Shown: positions 33,265 through 43,949 of the stretch, piece after piece
Numbering within the stretch: position 1 is the first letter of the stretch
Layout of the letters: every line of letters starts with the position of its first letter
Source of the DNA: Ariolimax columbianus
Taxonomy: Eukaryota; Mollusca; Gastropoda; Stylommatophora; Arionidae
Direction of reading: 5' to 3'
Assembly: GCA_036924085.1 (NCBI GenBank)
Contig: JAVGWX010000006.1
Coordinates: forward strand, 43,672,252 to 43,736,251
Length of the DNA: 64,000 nucleotides
Position numbers and translations under genes: made by a program
The notes under the pieces: model-generated
What the model was told of the DNA's origin: nothing
Databases searched by the model: none
Seen by the model: the letters and a program-made list of their open reading frames with translations, nothing else

Positions 33265-34684
33265 CTAGTTCAGTTCAGTTCAGTTTAAGCGCCACTTCTG
33301 CATCGAAGGTCGGCTACAATTGGTCGCCAGTATATTTTATCGCTTGCCGTTATGATGCAATTTAACAGGCTTTGTCCAATCTATCTCCTGATGTTATCAA
33401 CCCACTTATAACGTTGTCTGCCTTTTGAACGGCTATTTCCACCCTAACCTTTAGTATGGTCTTTATCATGGATGTATGTTTTGTTAAATGGCCAAAGTAA
33501 CTTAAGTTAATTGTCTACCCTTGATTTCGGTCATTAATTCATTCTCTTAACACTCCTAACTTTGAAATACCTCCACATTTAAAAAAAAAAAAAAGGATTT
33601 AAGAAATGCGACCCAATCTTCTATATACCCACATTTCGAAGGCTACAATACTTTTTTTTCAAACTTGTTATTCAGTGTACACTTTTCTGCTCCATAAAGT
33701 AGTGACAAGTATACTTCACACCTGACAATTCTCATCTTACATTTATGATTTATCTGTTTGAATGTCAGTATTTGTCTCATGTTGCTGAATACCATCTTGG
33801 TCATTACTATTCTCTTTATTAATTATTTAAACAACTGCCTTCTTCCGTTTTTATTAGACCAAGATATGAGAAACTGTACAGTAGTTTATATTTTATTATT
33901 TATCTGCATACATGGTTTCTTGTCACTTTTCCAAAGTATTATAGCATCTGTTTTCTTTATGTCTATGTATAATCCAAATTGCTGACTTATTTTTGTATAT
34001 TTTTGTCACACGCTTTTGTAATTCTTGGTCACTTTTTCCATCACAATGACATCATCTGCAAATCTTAGGTTATTCATTGCCACTGCTCTAATGACAAGCC
34101 CTGGAATACCCGCTATCTGAATATTTGCTCTTTGTTGATATGATTAAAAAATGGAATAATACGCATCCCTGCCTCACTCCACATTTTATATCTATATTTA
34201 GAGAGCATTACTTCTTTGATTTTGCTGCATCAGTTTGTTCCCAGTACAGATGACTGTGTATTCTTGTATCTTACCATCTATACATATTTCTTGGAGACAT
34301 TTACTTAATTCACCACGTTGGAAAAAGCCTTCTAGTAGTCCATGAAGCAAATATAAATTTCATTATGTATTTCTACATATTTCTCTGACATAGTTCTCAA
34401 ACATAACATGTATTCCCTTGTTCCATTTTACTTCCAAAACCCAAATTGTTCTTATGAAACATTTCTCTCTGGGTCTCATCTTAATCTGTCTTGTATGATT
34501 GTGAGCATATTTCAATTATATTACTCATCGGACAGATCGGTCTAAATTCTGAACATTCTGTTGCAAGAGGTTTTTGTGGAATTGTTATAAATGTTGATGT
34601 TTTCAGATAAGTTAGTATGCATCTATTATTGTTTATGTCATCAGTGAGTAATTCTATACCAAAGGCATCTAGTTTATTCTTTGA
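33265..34684 (-). mobile_element. LINE with RT domain, heavily decayed
   Basis: The minus strand shows in order, across stops and frameshifts: LDAFGIELLTDDINNN and LKTSTFITIPQKP (about 34600), FRPICPMSNII, CFMDYT-like residues (34340), GVRQGCVLF (34170), FGLYIDIKKT (33990), LSLLYGAE (33690), FEMWVYRR (33650) and LSYFGHLTKH (33490). This is a nearly complete RT to C-terminus of an RTE/L2-like LINE. It lies tail-out from the + strand LINE starting at 34685. Confidence 0.75.
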
Positions 34685-36140
34685 ATACGTTTAGCGGATG
34701 TAGTGGAGACCTTTGGAGCGGTGTTGGGGAGACGTTTCGCTACTCTCTTGGTTCTAAACGAGGAGGCAGATGTTGAGACGATGACTGAAGCCTTGAATTC
34801 TGCTTTACTCAACACGGCATCTGAGGTTCTAGGTAGGTGCAGACCTAAAAATAAAGCATGCATCACGAGTGAAATACTGGACTTATGTGACACAAGACGA
34901 CGATTGAAGGGAGCAAAGAATACACTAGATGGGATTCAGCGATATAGAGAGATAAATAGATCCATAAAGCCCAAGATGAAACAGGCCAATGTGGATTGGA
35001 TAACGGCTCAGTGGGCAGTTATCGAACGAAATCTGGGACGAAATGATGCCAAGGGAGCATATACATTAGTCAAGAACTTAGTAAGACCTGTCCAAAGTCG
35101 AAATACGACGATTCAGGACAAGAGTGGGAAATGTCTCACAGAAGCTCAAGACATTCGTGATCGCTGGACAGAGTACTGTTCGGAGCTATATAAGCATGAA
35201 GATCGAGGTGACCCAAGAATGGCAATGTCTCCTGAAGTGAGTCTGATAGTGGAAAATCAGACGATAACAAGGGAAGAAGTATATGAAGCCGTTAAAATGC
35301 TGAAGAGAGGGAAGGATGTCGGTGTGGATAATATTCCAGCAGAGCTCCTACAAGTGGGAGGTGAGGCGACAATCACTACCCTGACTTACATCTGCAATAT
35401 AATTTGGCAGACAGGAGAGTGGCCCACCTGCTGGACAAAATCAGCCATTATACCACTGCCTAAATCGGGAAACCTAAATGTGTGTCAGAACTATCGAACA
35501 ATGAGTCTGATAAGTCATCCAAGTAAAGTTCTCTTGAGGATATTACTTAACAGACTGAATCCTCAGGCGGAGAGTATCATTGCCGAAGAACAAGTGGGCG
35601 TTCGAGCGGGAAGGAGTACCATCGAGCAGATATTTAATCTTCGTCTACTGAAAGAGAAGTACTCAGAGTATCATCAACCATTCTACCATGCCTTCATTGA
35701 CTTTCGAAAGGCGTTTTACAGAGTGTGGCATGCGGCGCTATGGTCAACAATGAGGCATTATAAGTTCAACAGTGATATTGTGGGGGTAATTGCAAACCTT
35801 TATAAGCAGGCGACCAGCGCTGTCTCAGTAGAGGGAACGCTAGGCGATTGGTTCCGTACGACGGTGGGTGTGAGACAAGGTTGTATACTCTCCCCCACAC
35901 TCTTCAATATCTTCTTGGAGAAAATAATGGAGACGACCTTAAAAGGACATGTTGGCACGGTTAAAATAGGTGACAGGCTTATCACAAACTTCCGCTTTGC
36001 TGATGATATTGATGTATTGGCAGGCACAGAGAGGGAACTCCAGGAGTTGATTGGTAGATTGGATAGAACGGCCCTGAGTTTTGGTATGGAAATAAATGCT
36101 GATAAAACAAAGCTCATGACCAATAACGTTGCAGGGTTTC
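34685..36140 (+). CDS. RT ORF of a LINE, N-terminal part (split by insertion)
   Basis: Best-preserved RT in the window, open from about 34685. Counting from 34703: NIPAELLQ (residues 212-219), QNYRTMSLISH (263-273), catalytic aspartate D333 in FIDFRKAF, VRQGCILSPTLFN (near 390) and the FADD box with D434/D435. AFY replaces the usual AFD after the first catalytic Asp. The endonuclease is absent, so the copy is 5'-truncated at a junction with an opposite-strand LINE. The ORF continues in the same frame at 37487 once the 36141-37486 insertion and duplicated site are removed. An older relative is at 13.43-13.79 kb. Confidence 0.9.
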
Positions 36141-36699
36141 TTCTTCTTCTTCTTCTTCATCGTACGCTGTTTACAGCAATATTTACGTTGCACTGTTTTA
36201 TTTTGTTAAGCCTGTGGCTCAGTGCATCCGATTTCAACAGGCGTTTCTGTAGGGTTGCCCTCCTTAGCCTTTGGCTGTCCCCATCCTAACTGCAAGGCAG
36301 CAGTTGTTTTTGGTCAGAGTTGTCTCTCTTGGGGAAGTTGTCTTGCAGGACTATCGAGTCTTCCCCACTCGTGTCTATAGGGTTTGGCAATGATATGATA
36401 TGATGGACTATGTACTAGTTTGTACTATCCCGGAAGAGAGGCAGTCCAGTGTGACTGTCTCATGATCGTCACGTCCTGCCAGAAACGTAGCATATGCATG
36501 TGAGTGAGGTATCTCTTTGCTCCTTGTATTTTCTCGGCTCATCTGCAGTGATGGTACGCCTAGCATTTCCCGCCACCTTGGAGGTTGTCACAATAGGACA
36601 GAGGGTGCAATGTTCGCTGGACTGCATCTCTTCTGCGTCCATTGGGATGACTGATAGCAGACAGAGGTAAAGAGCAAGGCAGGAGTGCATTTATCCAGG

Positions 36700-36915
36700 T
36701 GCATTTCTGCGGCCCGACCGGGCCGGGCTGAGACGCAAGCCCCAGGTCCCAGCCATGTCGTAGCCACCCATCCCAGCGGTGCTGAGATTTAGGAAGGGGT
36801 TCTGGCTTAGAGGCGTTCGGCCGTAGTCCCTCAGATGGTAGCTTCGCACCATTGGCTTATCAGCCAAGCACGTGGACCAAATGTCAGCGACCTGTGATTA
36901 CTCTCGAAGTAGTGC
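36700..36915 (-). pseudogene. 28S rRNA fragment, second (partial) copy
   Basis: On + it reads (antisense) ttctggcttagaggcgttc, cagatggtagcttcgcacc, attggcttatcagccaagca and accaaatgtc. These are the complement of the conserved eukaryotic 28S segment just 3' of the sarcin-ricin loop. It starts within ctctcg of the loop region and stops in the variable domain. Confidence 0.88.
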
Positions 36916-36972
36916 ATTTGACCAGGGGACAAGCCTGGTCACGGCACGGAGATGGTGTTCGCCTGGTGTGCG

Positions 36973-37475
36973 GACATATCTCATGGTCAAGAGTTGAGTC
37001 TCAGCAGTTCGCAGTGAGGTAGCTGATCTACTGCTTAGGGCACCCCGACCGAGAACTAAGTCTTCTACAAATGGCTTCATACCTCATCGCCGTATGGGGT
37101 GAATATCGAGCAGCTTCCCGCCCGCTTTGATCGGCGGACGGCAAAGACCTCATTCTGCGGCTCGACCGGGCGGGGCTGGGTCGGGAGCCCCAGGTCCCCA
37201 CCATGTCGAAGCCTCCCTTTGCAATCGTGCTGAGCTTTTGGGCGGGATTTTGCCTCAGAGGCGTTCGGCCGTAATCCCTTACCTTGTAGCCTTGCGCCGT
37301 TGGCTTATCAGCCTAGTACGTGAACCAAATGTCTGCGGCTCCTCTCGAGTTGAGCAGGATTACCGTAGCAAAGCCCTGTCATTAGTAGGGTAAAACTGAC
37401 CTGTCTTTCGAGGGTCTATTTCCAGCACCCGTTCAATATTAGACCGGACGTATCAATAGAGGGCTTTTTAGTTTG
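36973..37475 (-). pseudogene. 28S rRNA 3'-terminal fragment, about 500 nt
   Basis: Antisense on +. Conserved landmarks, 28S 5' to 3': gtagggtaaaactgacctgtc (37386-37406, sense AGACAGGT..TTTTACCCTAC), gagcaggattacc (37350-37363), the sarcin-ricin-loop region cctctcgagttgagc (37341-37355) and accaaatgtctgcgg (37324-37338). Then come aggcgttcggcc (37259) and ctacaaatggcttc near the 3' end. The final stretch about 37025-36973 matches the 28S 3' terminus. Substitutions throughout show it is a pseudogene, not a functional rRNA. Confidence 0.88.
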
Positions 37476-37486
37476 TGCAGGGTTTC

Positions 37487-38145
37487 AATCTGCCATAGAG
37501 GCAAATAGGCAGGTACTTGAGGTGGTGAAACTTTTCAAATATCTTGGATCGTTTATCAGCGAAGAGGGTTCGAAGCCAGAGGTAATTGCAAGAATAGCAC
37601 AAACAACAGCGGCGCTGACTAGGCTGCAACCTATTTGGCGAGACAAGCGCCTCGCCCTCGGCATAAAAGTCAGACTACTGCGCTCTTTGGTGCTGTCAAT
37701 ATTTCTGTATGCCTGCGAGACATGGACCATTACAGCAGATATCCAGGGCAGAATACGTGCAATGGAAATGCGGTGCTATAGAACATTCATAAATGTTACA
37801 TATAAGGATCGTGTCACGAACGTCGACATCCGTCAGAGAGTTGAAGACGCTATTGGTCCTTTTGAAGATCTGTTCACAACTATCAAAAGACGAAAGATGG
37901 CCTGGTACGGGCACGTCGCGAGGTCCAACGGAATTCCCAACTCTATACTCTTTGGATCAGTACCAGGACAGAGAGGGTGAGGACGTCCAAGGAAGAGATG
38001 GGTGGACAACATCGCTGAGTGGTCAGGCCTTCGTCACGGTGAGATACGTCAGGCGGCGACAGACAGAGAGAGCTGGCGTGGGATTTTCATGTCTATGTGT
38101 GCCCCATCGACCTGATGGGTTACCGGATGAACTGAACTGAACTGA
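37487..38145 (+). mobile_element. RT C-terminal part of the interrupted LINE
   Basis: Continues the 34.7-kb ORF: FKYLGSFISEEGSKPEV, RLQPIWRDK, LRSLVLSIFLYACETWT, RAMEMRCYRTFINVTYKD, IKRRKMAWYGHVARS and GSVPGQRG. An in-frame TGA at 37978 falls where the family continues GRPRKRW. The sequence past the stop still encodes GRPRKRWVDNIAEW and ESWRGIFMSMCAPS, so the stop is a recent loss. ACETWT replaces the usual YGCETWT. Confidence 0.88.
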
Positions 38146-38439
38146 ACGTTTAGCCATCTTAAAAGCCACTTTATTTTCAGTTGCCTACGTTTAGCCATTA
38201 TAGCGGCTTCTTTTGTTTATCTACTAAACTTATAAGTTTCAAAGTTGCGTTATAAAAACTATTTCCGGTTTCAATCGAGATAAGTTCTATTTCAATTTGC
38301 ATCGATTTAGAAGTGAGTGGAATTGAATTCAAGTTAATTGCGAACAATTTTCTTTGAATGTTTACGATGTAAACAAAAACAATACGAAATCACTACTATC
38401 TAGTTTTAATAATTTGTTAACGGCTTACGATTTTAAATA
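38146..38439. other. No feature recognised
   Basis: AT-rich, no motif. Confidence 0.4.
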
Positions 38440-39430
38440 AGATCGTGTATGCATGATGAACACTTGTGGGAAAATGGAGAGCATGTCAATTCTTTCAGCG
38501 GCAGTAACGAAATTGAAAATTGTCATTTTGTCATTGAAGATAGTGATGCCATGCTGATTTGCTTGTTTGCTGATGACATTACCGGGCTGGCTAGAATGGA
38601 GCTAGAACTTGCGAATTTAATTTCAATCCTTGACAATGCCGCTCGAAGGTTTGGGATGGTAATTAATGCAGAGAAAAGTAAAATCGTGATAAATATCCAA
38701 TTGAGCCTAAAAAGTCCGATAGCAAAAAATGGCCAACCATTGCAAATTGATAAACAGTATAAATAACATGGATCACTGATAGATGCGGACGGATCCAGAA
38801 CTGAGATTCATGCACAAACAGCAATTCCCAAGGCTGCTCTGATCAAACTGAGGCCAATATAGAGTGACAAACGCATCAACCTGAAATCCAAGATGAATTT
38901 AATGTATGCACTTGCCATTTCCCTGTACTGTTACGCGTGAAAAACTTGGATCCTGACAACAATTCTAGAGTGAATAATGTGTGAAATGGAGATTAGATGT
39001 CTGCGTCGAATACTCCTCATTTCGTATCTAGACCACGTCACGAATGAGTTATTTCGCGATACGTTAAGAGAGAGGTCAGCCAATATAAAGACGTGTTGGC
39101 TATGGTAAAAGCACGCAGGATATACTAGATTGGGCATGTTTCAAGATCTTCTGGGTTGATCAAGACGGTCCTGCAAGGTACTGTGCATGGGAAGCGTAAG
39201 AGAGGGAGGCAGAAAATGAGATGGAAAGACAACATCAAAGAGTGGAGAGAATAGTCCATATCTACAACACATATCTTGGCATAAAACTAAGTGTAGTGGC
39301 TGGAACTAGTTCAACAATCTGCAGTATTGGTGTCCCAATGACCTTCGCGGTTGCGGGATGATGATGATGATAATGATGATTCTCATGATTGTGATGATGA
39401 TAGTGATGATGATAGTGATGATAAAGATTA
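38440..39430 (+). mobile_element. LINE fragment: RT palm to C-terminus with (GAT)n tail
   Basis: Encodes DAMLICLFADDITGLARMEL (catalytic DD near 38572), RRFGMVINAEKSKI, then after a stop YGSLIDADGSRTEI-like, LRPI.SDKRINLKSK and ALAISLYCYA. CEMEIRCLRRILLISYLDHVTN completes it. The tail is a degenerate gatgatgat run (39358-39430). The order and tail are RTE/L2-like. Related to, but diverged from, the 34.7-kb family. Confidence 0.78.
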
Positions 39431-39494
39431 TACCTCGGATTATATCAGTTTTTTTACTAATTCATAATAAAATATAACATCAGATAGAAAACAA

Positions 39495-40016
39495 AATTAA
39501 GAAATTAAATGCAGAACAGCTCAAGCAAAGCTCTTCCAGACTATGGAAAGAATATACAAGACATTGTCGCTGGAACTGATAAATAGAGTCCTTGGATACT
39601 ACACGGGACCAGTACTGACATTTGTCAGTGAATGATGGACAATTGGCAAGCAAGCGCTTACATCTTTGGAGATGTGGTTTTACAGAAGATTACTGCGAAT
39701 CCCATTGTAAAGAAGACTGATGATACAGTACATGAGGAGACACAAACACAAAGACAACTTATTGCAAGAATCAGAACAAGACAGTCATCCTGTACGGCCA
39801 TGTTTTGAGAAGTGGCAGCTTGGAGCATGTTGTGACAACGGGACATACTGCAGGAAAGAGAGACAGAGAAAGGCGAAAGAGAAGATGCTGGACAACCAAA
39901 GAGAATGACATGGACGACAATGAACAAAAGAGTTGTTAAACGACATGCGTGATAGAAATAGATGAAGTTCCATGATCGGCAACTCCAACTGGCAGGGCAC
40001 CTGATGATGATGATGC
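39495..40016 (+). mobile_element. LINE 3' end: RT C-terminus with (GAT)n tail
   Basis: Across frames: LFQTMERIYKTLSLELINRVLGYY, LTSLEMWFYRRLLRIP, then NQNKTVILYGHVLRSGSLEHVVTTG and ERRKRKRRKRWTTKENDMDDN-like residues. The end reads DRNR and SMIGNSNWQGT. The gatgatgatgatg tract at 40001-40015 is the 3' tail. Confidence 0.72.
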
Positions 40017-40550
40017 TACTAATTCATAAATTAAAATAAATTAGTATGTAGTGGCTAGTTTTGAATTTAACATTTAATTTGCTAAGTATATATATACGAC
40101 TTTAGGTATTTGATCATTTACAAAGTCCAGAATATTAATTAATTTGTGATTGATATGTTTTCCCCCAACTTTTAAAGCACGGTCTGTTGTTAAATCCTTG
40201 CGTATTGAAAGAGCTGGGGCCTCTATCGTTCTATATTTATGTAGTCTGGGCCTACTGTTTTCCATTTTCTCATAGTTTGCATCACATTCCCAACTTCTGA
40301 TCTGAAGATGCTGAGTCCTTCATTGTCATATGTTGATGGTTTGGCTCCGCGACTGTCACCAGGAGAGAAGGCAATAACTTAAATGAGCTCGTAGAATCCA
40401 TATGAAAGGGTACAATAAATATATACATGCTAAAAAGACAATAGGATTTTGATGTCAATTTTTAAATTTTTATTTTTTGGGAGGAAGGGCGAGTTGGAGT
40501 GGGGTGGCGGGGTCTTTCGCCTTATTTATAGATTCCTCAAGGGGGCGCGC
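40017..40550. other. No feature recognised
   Basis: One short minus frame (40074-40265) without motif; G-rich patch near 40490-40550. Confidence 0.4.
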
Positions 40551-40747
40551 GTAGCACTGCGGTTTTTATTTTGCGCCTATCAGCTCGGGGCATCCGACTT
40601 CAGCATGCATTTTATGTAAGGGTCTGCTTTCTTGTGCATTTTCTAAGGGTTTGCTTCCCAGGGGTAACGGCCGGTGCAATGATGAGAATCGAACCCAGAA
40701 CCTTCGGTTGAGAGCGTGTCACTTAACCACTAGCCCACGCCGTCCTC
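40551..40747 (-). mobile_element. SINE1b: tRNA-headed SINE
   Basis: Minus-strand head gggctagtggttaagtgac (A box) and ctgggttcgattctcat (B box), as in SINE1a. The body lacks the 49-bp array. It contains gctgaagtcggatg (complement at 40591-40604), a block shared with P and with the 28S-headed element, then an A-rich end. Confidence 0.75.
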
Positions 40748-40800
40748 TGGATGTAGATAACATCTGTGTAACGACATCTATAATACGAGATTTATATCGT

Positions 40801-41490
40801 GATACGGTGAGGAAGACTAACGTCTTGTCAGGCACAACATACTAATTAGGCATGTTAGTCATGGTCAGGCACAACATACTGATCAGGCATGTTAGTAAGG
40901 GTCAGTCACAACATACTGATCAGGCATGTTAGTCATGGTCAGGCATAACATACTGATCAGGCATGTTAGTCATGGTCAGGCATAACATACTGATCAGGCA
41001 TGTTAGTAAGGGTCAGGCACAACATACTAATCAGGCATGTTAGTAAGGGTCAGGCACAACATACTGATCAGGCATGTTAGTTATGGTCAGTCACAACATA
41101 CTGATCAGGCATGTTAGTCAGGGTCATGCACTACATACTGATCAGACATCTTAGTCAGGGCAGATAAAATATAAAGGCCAAGACGCCCACCTCGACTGCC
41201 ATGTAGCCCTCCCTGGAAACGGGCTGTCCTTCTTGGAAATCTGGTAAACGAGGTCAGGGATCGATGTAATCCCCAAAGTAATGATCATTATGCAAATGAA
41301 GACAAACATAACACAACTACCTTAAGAGCCCCAGTTTACCTTCATCCGCACGCTCGGGATGTGAGGAAAGATACTGTCAACCGCTACAAAATGTCCTTTT
41401 CAAGGCGCACAGAAGTGTAAACCTACTCATTGTGCCCATTTACAACAACAACAACAACAACAACAACAACACCAACAACATACCGAGACA
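40801..41490 (-). repeat. M4: complete M repeat with 37-bp core array
   Basis: From + left to right: gatacggtgaggaagacta; about 8-9 core units of 37 bp (tcaggcacaacatactgatc then aggcatgttagt; 40827-41160); body (cctccctggaaacgggctg, gggatcgatgtaatcccc, tactcattgtgcccatt); then a (CAA)n tract at 41442-41481. One of the two most complete copies. Confidence 0.9.
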
Positions 41491-41789
41491 CGAAATGAGC
41501 TTGCTTGCAAATTGCAATTAAAACAGATTAAAACAGCGATCCAACATTCCCTAGATTATACTTTTTTTTGTCGGCCAATCTATTCACTACCGAAGCGTCA
41601 CCGAAGCATCATGGATCATAACAGACCTCCTGCTGATTTCAATCAACATCAAAGGACTCTCAACACAAGTGTCTGACCACCTGATCTGCCCAAACCTTCT
41701 GGAAACATGCAATATGGATGACACGTTTAGGGGGAGTGAGAATTAAATTCTCGTTGGCGAATATTGGAGACATGATGGCCAAAGTGGTG

Positions 41790-42180
41790 CGCATGACCTG
41801 GACAATAAGTACCGAGAGACCTGAACAAATATGTTGTTATAACACTTCCCAAGAGAACTAGTGCAATCAAATGTTTAGATTTTAGAACAATCAGCCTGAT
41901 GAAATATCAATTAAGATACTGCTAAATTCATTCAGGACATAATTCAACGTAGAGAAGAGAACGAAATACTAAATAAATAATTTGGATATCGACAGAAGAG
42001 CCGGACAAGAGAAGTATTATTCTGTTTAAGGGCATTAGCAAAAACATATATAGACGTTTAAAAAACGCATGTAATTTAGAGACTACACATATACAATTGC
42101 ACTACAGCGAGGAAGAGCGAGATCTATCTTCTTCAGTATGCTTCCGGATGTAAGAACCATCCGAATAAACACACTATCAG
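41790..42180 (+). mobile_element. LINE fragment: RT fingers/palm start
   Basis: Encodes ITLPKRTSAIKCLDFRTISLM, IQDIIQRREENEILNK, FGYRQKSRTREVLFCLRALAKTYIDV. This matches the CxxYRxISLMSH to QFGFRxGxGTREALF segment of RTE/L2-like RTs. It breaks before the first catalytic Asp. Confidence 0.72.
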
Positions 42181-42501
42181 TGAAAATTAGTTAGGAAAGA
42201 AAAGCTCAGAAATTCCCAACTTAGAAATCAACAAATATAACACAAATGTGTCATTAAGATAAATGAAGTGTACACTGGATTGAACTGATGACAATCATTC
42301 ATTACAGGTAGTTCTGGTGATAGTATAATCTGTCCTCACGTAGCAGGATTGTGCCTGGATGTAGATATTCTTATCTCTCTTTCGCTATCCCTCTCTTTTT
42401 TTCATTCGCTCTCTGTCTCTCTCCCTCTCTCTGAATGACTCACTTCTCTTGATCGTTCTCAAAATGTTGTTTCTCTGTCCTCAGATGCGCCTCTACTTGT
42501 T

Positions 42502-42863
42502 TGGCTTGTCTTGGCTTCGTTCGTTCTCAATCTCCCGCGACCAAACCCTAAAAGGGCTTAAGTAGCAGAATTTAGTCCAGAGAACGGAATGCGTTGTGTC
42601 GTAGTTTACAGCTTGACTGCGATATTTGCACCTTTCAGTCCAACACATCCGACTTAGAAAAGCATTTTTTGAGTACCGGGTTAGAATTCATTCTTCGATC
42701 TCTTCTCCTTAGCCAATCTGCTCTGTTGCAGCCTGTTATCCAGGATCACTGAATGGAGGTGTAGAATGGTCTTGGCAGCTCTTGTTTGCTGGCCCTGACG
42801 CTAGCAGTCAGCTATGGGTCGCTGACCGCTGCAGCTCATGCGCTGCTCAGCGTCTTGATCCCA
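42502..42863 (-). mobile_element. P2: full-length P element with TSD
   Basis: 362 bp, same limits as P1, flanked by tctacttgtt at 42492-42501 and 42864-42873. About 85 percent alike by eye to P1. The 3' tail on the minus strand is gaacgaacgaagccaagac, an AAGCC-like short repeat. Confidence 0.88.
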
Positions 42864-42884
42864 TCTACTTGTTAGACATATGGT

Positions 42885-43245
42885 TGATGCTGTTGTTTTT
42901 GTTGTTGAATGTCTACAAAGAGTAACTTTAATCTTCTTGTGATCCCTGAAAAGAACGGCAAGTGGCGGGTTGTAGTAGCTTTCCTCGCATCATAGCGTGA
43001 TGATGAAGGTGGACCGCGGTCCTCCAAGCGGTTGTGCTTTGCTTAGCTTTATAGAAGATCGCGTCGATCTCCATCTCGTCAGCCTGACTGCCTTGAAAAC
43101 AGCCTATTTCCAGGCAATATTAAATGAAGGATTGATCGTGGTCTTGGTCAGTATATTATGTCTGACCCTGACGCTATACGTCTTGGTCAGCATGTTGTAC
43201 CTGACCGGCTTACCGTCTCAGTTCTACTACCTTCGATGTAAAACG
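42885..43245 (+). repeat. M5: M repeat with about 1.5 core units
   Basis: A ttgtttttgttgttg start, body (aagtggcgggttgtagtag, ggaccgcggtcctcca, gcggttgtgctttg) and a short core (cttggtcagtatattatgtc, ctgaccctgacg). It shows that core copy number varies from 1-2 to more than 10 between M copies. Confidence 0.85.
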
Positions 43246-43949
43246 ATGTTACAATAACATGGTGTCTGCATAGATGCCACAATATCAGCTCTTACATTTC
43301 CCGCAACCACAGTATAACTACGGCAATAGATCCTCCACGTCTTTAAAGTTTTGGTTCATATATGCTCACTATGTGACTCATACCATTCATTCATTCACAT
43401 TTCAAATACAAACATACAATTTATTCATATTTTGACACATCGGTACGCCATAGTAGATTATCCCCATTCTGTCACTGTATTTACCTGTATTATTTTATTC
43501 AGTTACCACTTTGACGCACCATAGGCAGTTAATTTTCCATGAGCCGTTAAGAATATTTTATTCTGCCAAATCAAAAGCAAAAATGTATCATCTCCGCTAC
43601 ATTAATACTTCATTTCCATCATTTCACCCACAACTTTAACTCAAAAACGGTCGGGGAAGCGCAATCTACAGATTTGAACTTTTTTACGAACCGTAATATT
43701 TTTTGAGGATTTTCAAGTAGAGGATATCGCCATTGCAGGAAATATAACTAAATTCAAATGTATGTAAATATCTGTACCGTAAATATATAGCAAAGACTTG
43801 TGATATTACACATAATGCCTTTGACGCAAGTTAAACACAATCTTAGTGTGGAATAATCTTTGGGTTAACAAGATACGCTTAGAAACAAAACTGTATTTAT
43901 GATACATAAATAGAAGAATGTGTAATATGTTTGAACTGGAGTTTGAAGT
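43246..43949. other. No feature recognised
   Basis: AT-rich; no motif or array. Confidence 0.45.

Larger units (their letters stand above)
36141..37475 (-). mobile_element. 28S rRNA-headed retroelement inserted in the LINE RT
   Basis: A 1,335-bp minus-strand insertion bounded by an 11-bp direct repeat tgcagggtttc (36130-36140 and 37476-37486). Sense order: 28S 3'-end sequence (37475 to about 36976), a linker, a second partial 28S segment (about 36915-36700), about 450 bp of non-coding body, then the tail aacagcgtacgatgaagaag with GAA repeats (36141-36175). The tail matches the H1 LINE 3' end. TSD and GAA tail show retroposition; the 28S part suggests a chimeric SINE or template-switch product. 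Confidence 0.9.

Noticed and set aside
36469..36690. Minus frame with CxxC-type residues as a small protein
   Set aside because: It lies in the non-coding body of the 28S-headed element with no relative seen in the window.
36700..37475. Functional 28S rRNA gene
   Set aside because: Only the 3' end is present, duplicated, diverged and inside a TSD-flanked retroelement.
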